64,000 bases of DNA from Lentilactobacillus parabuchneri DSM 5707 = NBRC 107865 (GTDB lineage: Bacteria > Bacillota > Bacilli > Lactobacillales > Lactobacillaceae), in the NCBI RefSeq assembly GCF_001435315.1, contig NZ_AZGK01000003.1, positions 212,451 through 276,450 on the forward strand. Reading direction: 5' to 3'. Made by a program: the position numbers and the translations under genes. Position 1 is the first letter of the stretch; every line of letters starts with the position of its first letter. Under the pieces are notes generated by a model. That model searched no databases. It was not told the DNA's origin and was given only the letters and a program-made list of their open reading frames with translations. Below are positions 61,683 to 64,000 of the stretch, one piece after another.

Positions 61683-63746
61683 ATGTTAACGGAGAAGAAA
61701 TATCGATTTTCAAATCTCTTAAATACCAGGATCGGCTTCTTTTTACTAGTCGTTATTTTGTTTTGTGTTAAAACGTACATCGTTTATCAAACTAAATTCA
61801 CACTGGGGGTGAAAGGCGGCCTTCAGGAATTCATCCTGGCAATTAATCCGATTCCTGCGGCACTACTGACGCTTGGAATTGCCCTTTATTTCAGCGGCCG
61901 GCTGTCGTATTGGCTAATGATGATTATTGATACGCTGGAGACAATTTGGATTTTTGCCAATATTGTTTACTACCGGGAATTCTCGGATTTTCTATCGCTT
62001 GGGATCATCAAAGGTAGTGGCAACGTCCAGAACAATCTTGGCAAGAGTCTGGCTGAAATTATTCATTTTAGTGACTTCTTTATTTTTCTGGATATTATTA
62101 TCTTGGTGATTTTGCTGGCATTTCACATTATCAGGATTGATGCCGAACCGTTTAAGAAACGTTATGCACTTTTAATTTCTGTTTTGTCGCTGATTTTAAT
62201 GGGTGGTGAGTATGGGCTGGCTAGCTCAGATCGTTCCGGACTGTTGACCCGAACGTTTGATAATAACTACATCGTTAAATACCTTGGCCTTAATGAGTAT
62301 GCGGCATTCAATGCCTATCAAACACAAAAAGAATCGGCAACCCGGTCCAAGGCTAAGGCCAGTGATATGGACAGTATTTTGAAGTACCTAAAACACTCGC
62401 GGGCCAAGGCCAATCCGGTGTACTTTGGCAAAGAAAAGGGCAAGAACGTCTTTATCATTCATTTGGAGAGTTTCCAGCAATTCTTGATTGACTATAAAGT
62501 AGATGGCCGAGAAGTTACGCCTAATCTGAACAAGTTCTTCCATAACAAGAATACCATTGGTTTTGACAACTTTTATCATCAGGTTGCCCAAGGGAAGACG
62601 TCCGATGCTGAAATGATGCTTGAAAACTCCCTGTATGGCTTACCGCAGGGTTCTGCAATGGTGACTTATGGTGCGCAAAATACGTATCAGGCCGCACCGG
62701 CTATTTTGGACCAACAGGGTTATACGACTGCAGCCTTTCACGGGGATGTCCCAAGTTTTTGGAATCGGGACAGCACCTATAAATCGTGGGGCTATGATTA
62801 TTTCTTTAGCTCTCAGTACTACAAGACCAAACCGTCGTATAGTGTCGGTTATGGTCTGAAAGACAAAATCTTCTTTAAGGATGCTGCAAGTTACATTCAA
62901 CAGCTTCCACAACCGTTTTACGCGAAGCTGATTACCTTAACCAACCATTATCCTTATTTGTTGGATAAACAAAATACTGATTTTCCAGCAACCAAAACTG
63001 GCGACAAGACTGTCGATCCATACGTCCAAACGGCTCATTACTTGGACCAGGCGTTTGGTGAATTTATGAGTTACCTTCGTAAGAGTGGGTTGATGAAAAA
63101 TAGTATGATTGTCGTTTATGGTGATCACTATGGCATTTCAAATAACCATCGGCCTGCAATTGCTCAGTTGTTGCATAAGAAGTCTATTACCGATTATGAT
63201 TTAGCACAATTCCAGAAAGTTCCATTTATGATTCACGCGACAGGTCTAAAGGGTGGCGTTAACCACGCGTATGGTGGCGAAATTGACGTTTTACCAACGA
63301 TCTTGCATTTGCTGGGTGACAAAAACAACAATACGATTCAGTTTGGGACTGATTTGTTATCCAAGCAGCACGACCAACGCGTTGCTTTCCGAGATGGGGA
63401 CTTTGTAACACCGAAGTATACAAAAGTTGGCGGCGATGTTTATTTGACTAAGACCGGCAAGCAAATCCACCCGGTTGGCAAGCAAAAAATGGAAATTGCC
63501 AGTATCCAAAACCACGTGACGACTGAATTATCATTATCCGATCGTGTCATTTGGGGTGACTTGTTACGGTTCTACACACCAAAAGGATTCAAGAAAGTTG
63601 ATCGTAAAGACTTCACCTATCAATACACCAAAGCATTGGAGAACCTGAAAAATGCACAAAAGCAACATCCAACCAGTATTGAGGCAAAAAATGGTGGCAA
63701 GTCCACGATGAGTCTTTACAAGACAGATGCCCCCGAATTAAAATAG
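61683..63746 (+). CDS. ltaS: lipoteichoic acid synthase family phosphoglycerol transferase
   Basis: This membrane enzyme polymerises glycerol phosphate from phosphatidylglycerol onto the glycolipid anchor. The 687-residue product has five N-terminal membrane segments (to about residue 180) and an extracellular sulfatase-fold domain. Catalytic residues align with LtaS: Glu262 in HLESFQQF, Thr306 in QGKTSDAEMM, and Asp481-His482 in VVYGDHYG. ATG 61683 follows GGAGG at seven bases; the open frame extends back to 61650 without a ribosome site. It could be the main LtaS or a primase or paralogue acting in the same pathway. Confidence 0.9.
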   Translation: MLTEKKYRFSNLLNTRIGFFLLVVILFCVKTYIVYQTKFTLGVKGGLQEFILAINPIPAALLTLGIALYFSGRLSYWLMMIIDTLETIWIFANIVYYREFSDFLSLGIIKGSGNVQNNLGKSLAEIIHFSDFFIFLDIIILVILLAFHIIRIDAEPFKKRYALLISVLSLILMGGEYGLASSDRSGLLTRTFDNNYIVKYLGLNEYAAFNAYQTQKESATRSKAKASDMDSILKYLKHSRAKANPVYFGKEKGKNVFIIHLESFQQFLIDYKVDGREVTPNLNKFFHNKNTIGFDNFYHQVAQGKTSDAEMMLENSLYGLPQGSAMVTYGAQNTYQAAPAILDQQGYTTAAFHGDVPSFWNRDSTYKSWGYDYFFSSQYYKTKPSYSVGYGLKDKIFFKDAASYIQQLPQPFYAKLITLTNHYPYLLDKQNTDFPATKTGDKTVDPYVQTAHYLDQAFGEFMSYLRKSGLMKNSMIVVYGDHYGISNNHRPAIAQLLHKKSITDYDLAQFQKVPFMIHATGLKGGVNHAYGGEIDVLPTILHLLGDKNNNTIQFGTDLLSKQHDQRVAFRDGDFVTPKYTKVGGDVYLTKTGKQIHPVGKQKMEIASIQNHVTTELSLSDRVIWGDLLRFYTPKGFKKVDRKDFTYQYTKALENLKNAQKQHPTSIEAKNGGKSTMSLYKTDAPELK

Positions 63747-63754
63747 CTCGATCA

Positions 63755-63785
63755 AGCAGGACAATGTGATATTGTTCTGCTTTTT
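63755..63785 (+). terminator. terminator after the LTA synthase gene
   Basis: The arms agcaggacaat (63755-63765) and attgttctgct (63771-63781) pair with one G-T and are followed by TTTT. Confidence 0.85.
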
Positions 63786-63871
63786 GTTTGCCCAGATCAG
63801 CCATTCAAAATCGTTCCTGTACCAATTTAGTGTTTGACAAAAAAATTTTACGATCGATTTTTAAAAATCGC

Positions 63872-63900
63872 TTGACGAATGATGAGATTTTCGATATATT
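63872..63900 (+). promoter_or_regulatory. strong promoter P1, probable rRNA operon
   Basis: TTGACG (63872-63877), a 17-base spacer and TATATT (63895-63900) form a near-consensus promoter. Directly upstream is the perfect palindrome cgatttttaaaaatcg (63855-63870) in an AT-rich tract that could act as an UP element. Confidence 0.65.
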
Positions 63901-63958
63901 TATAGATGCTGTTTTGTGAGTGACAACTAAGCAAATCAAATTGGTTTCAAAAAAGTTG

Positions 63959-63987
63959 TTGACTCAAATCAATCAGCGTGGTATATT
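63959..63987 (+). promoter_or_regulatory. strong promoter P2, probable rRNA operon
   Basis: TTGACT (63959-63964), a 17-base spacer ending TGG, and TATATT (63982-63987) form a second near-consensus promoter, 87 bases after the first. Tandem promoters at this spacing with no coding frame are typical of rRNA operons; the rRNA genes would lie beyond the window. Confidence 0.6.
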
Positions 63988-64000
63988 TAAATAGTTGTCG

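Noticed and set aside
1..64000. CRISPR arrays, insertion sequences, prophage, toxin-antitoxin or defence genes
   Set aside because: No regularly spaced repeats, transposase motifs or recognisable defence domains were found. The gene content is mainly housekeeping and envelope metabolism.

Overview
The window reads as an ordinary chromosomal stretch of a low-to-mid GC Gram-positive bacterium of the family Lactobacillaceae. The evidence is the GatCAB operon, a single FabT-controlled type II fatty acid cluster, CcpA (cre) and CtsR sites, a PTS HPr/EI pair, CDP-glycerol teichoic acid enzymes, a LafA-LafB-type lipoteichoic acid glycolipid locus, and strong AGGAGG ribosome binding sites with frequent TTG/GTG starts. 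A Lentilactobacillus- or Lactiplantibacillus-like species would fit, but nothing in the sequence fixes the species. No insertion sequence, prophage, CRISPR array or defence island was seen.

Layout. 1-5.8 kb: gatCAB, a DagK-type lipid kinase and the rRNA methyltransferase RlmD. 5.8-9.2 kb: a possible 36-codon peptide gene and a three-gene glycine betaine importer. 9.3-14.3 kb: nucleoside catabolism (deoC-deoB-deoD-deoR, then pdp behind a cre site). 14.3-14.85 kb: a 520-base gap with nested hairpins, a terminator and two FabT operators. 14.85-25.6 kb: fabZ-fabT-fabH-acpP-fabD-fabG-fabF-accB-fabZ2-accC-accD-accA-fabI-birA, then a frameshifted bioY. 26.3-31.4 kb: a reverse-strand membrane protein with a thioredoxin-like tail, then gntP-gntK divergent from an RpiR regulator. 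31.4-35.1 kb: a GH25-like protein that lacks catalytic acids, a small exported protein, a Gfo/Idh/MocA oxidoreductase and a DEAD-box helicase. 35.1-36.9 kb: tRNA-Arg(CCT) and a CcpA-controlled amino acid importer pair without an ATPase. 37.0-38.6 kb (reverse): polyprenyl sugar transferase, GtrA and a 47-residue membrane peptide. 38.9-44.2 kb: UDP-GlcNAc 2-epimerase, YihY-type membrane protein, flavodoxin, RecX, DUF402 protein and AI-2E family transporter. 44.4-47.9 kb: tagD, an unassigned 285-residue protein and tagF. 48-53.2 kb: prfC, a C69 dipeptidase, a membrane-anchored XRE regulator and a MucBP/SH3-like protein. 53.4-58.2 kb: clpE (reverse, with a CtsR box), a small conserved-looking gene, ptsH and ptsI. 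58.4-63.7 kb: lafA-lafB-lafC-like genes and an LTA synthase. The window ends in two tandem consensus promoters that look like those of an rRNA operon.

Several genes form working sets. The fab/acc operon makes acyl chains and is repressed by FabT. The LafABC/LtaS enzymes build the lipoteichoic acid anchor and polymer, and TagD/TagF make and polymerise CDP-glycerol-derived teichoic acid. The cre sites at pdp, the gnt region and the amino acid importer tie these to HPr/CcpA catabolite control, with HPr encoded in the same window. I found no convincing wholly new multi-gene system. The most interesting loose ends are small unannotated membrane peptides, degenerate-active-site paralogues (FabZ2, GH25), a protein resembling a free-standing TagE/TarM N-terminal half next to TagF, and long structured intergenic hairpins.
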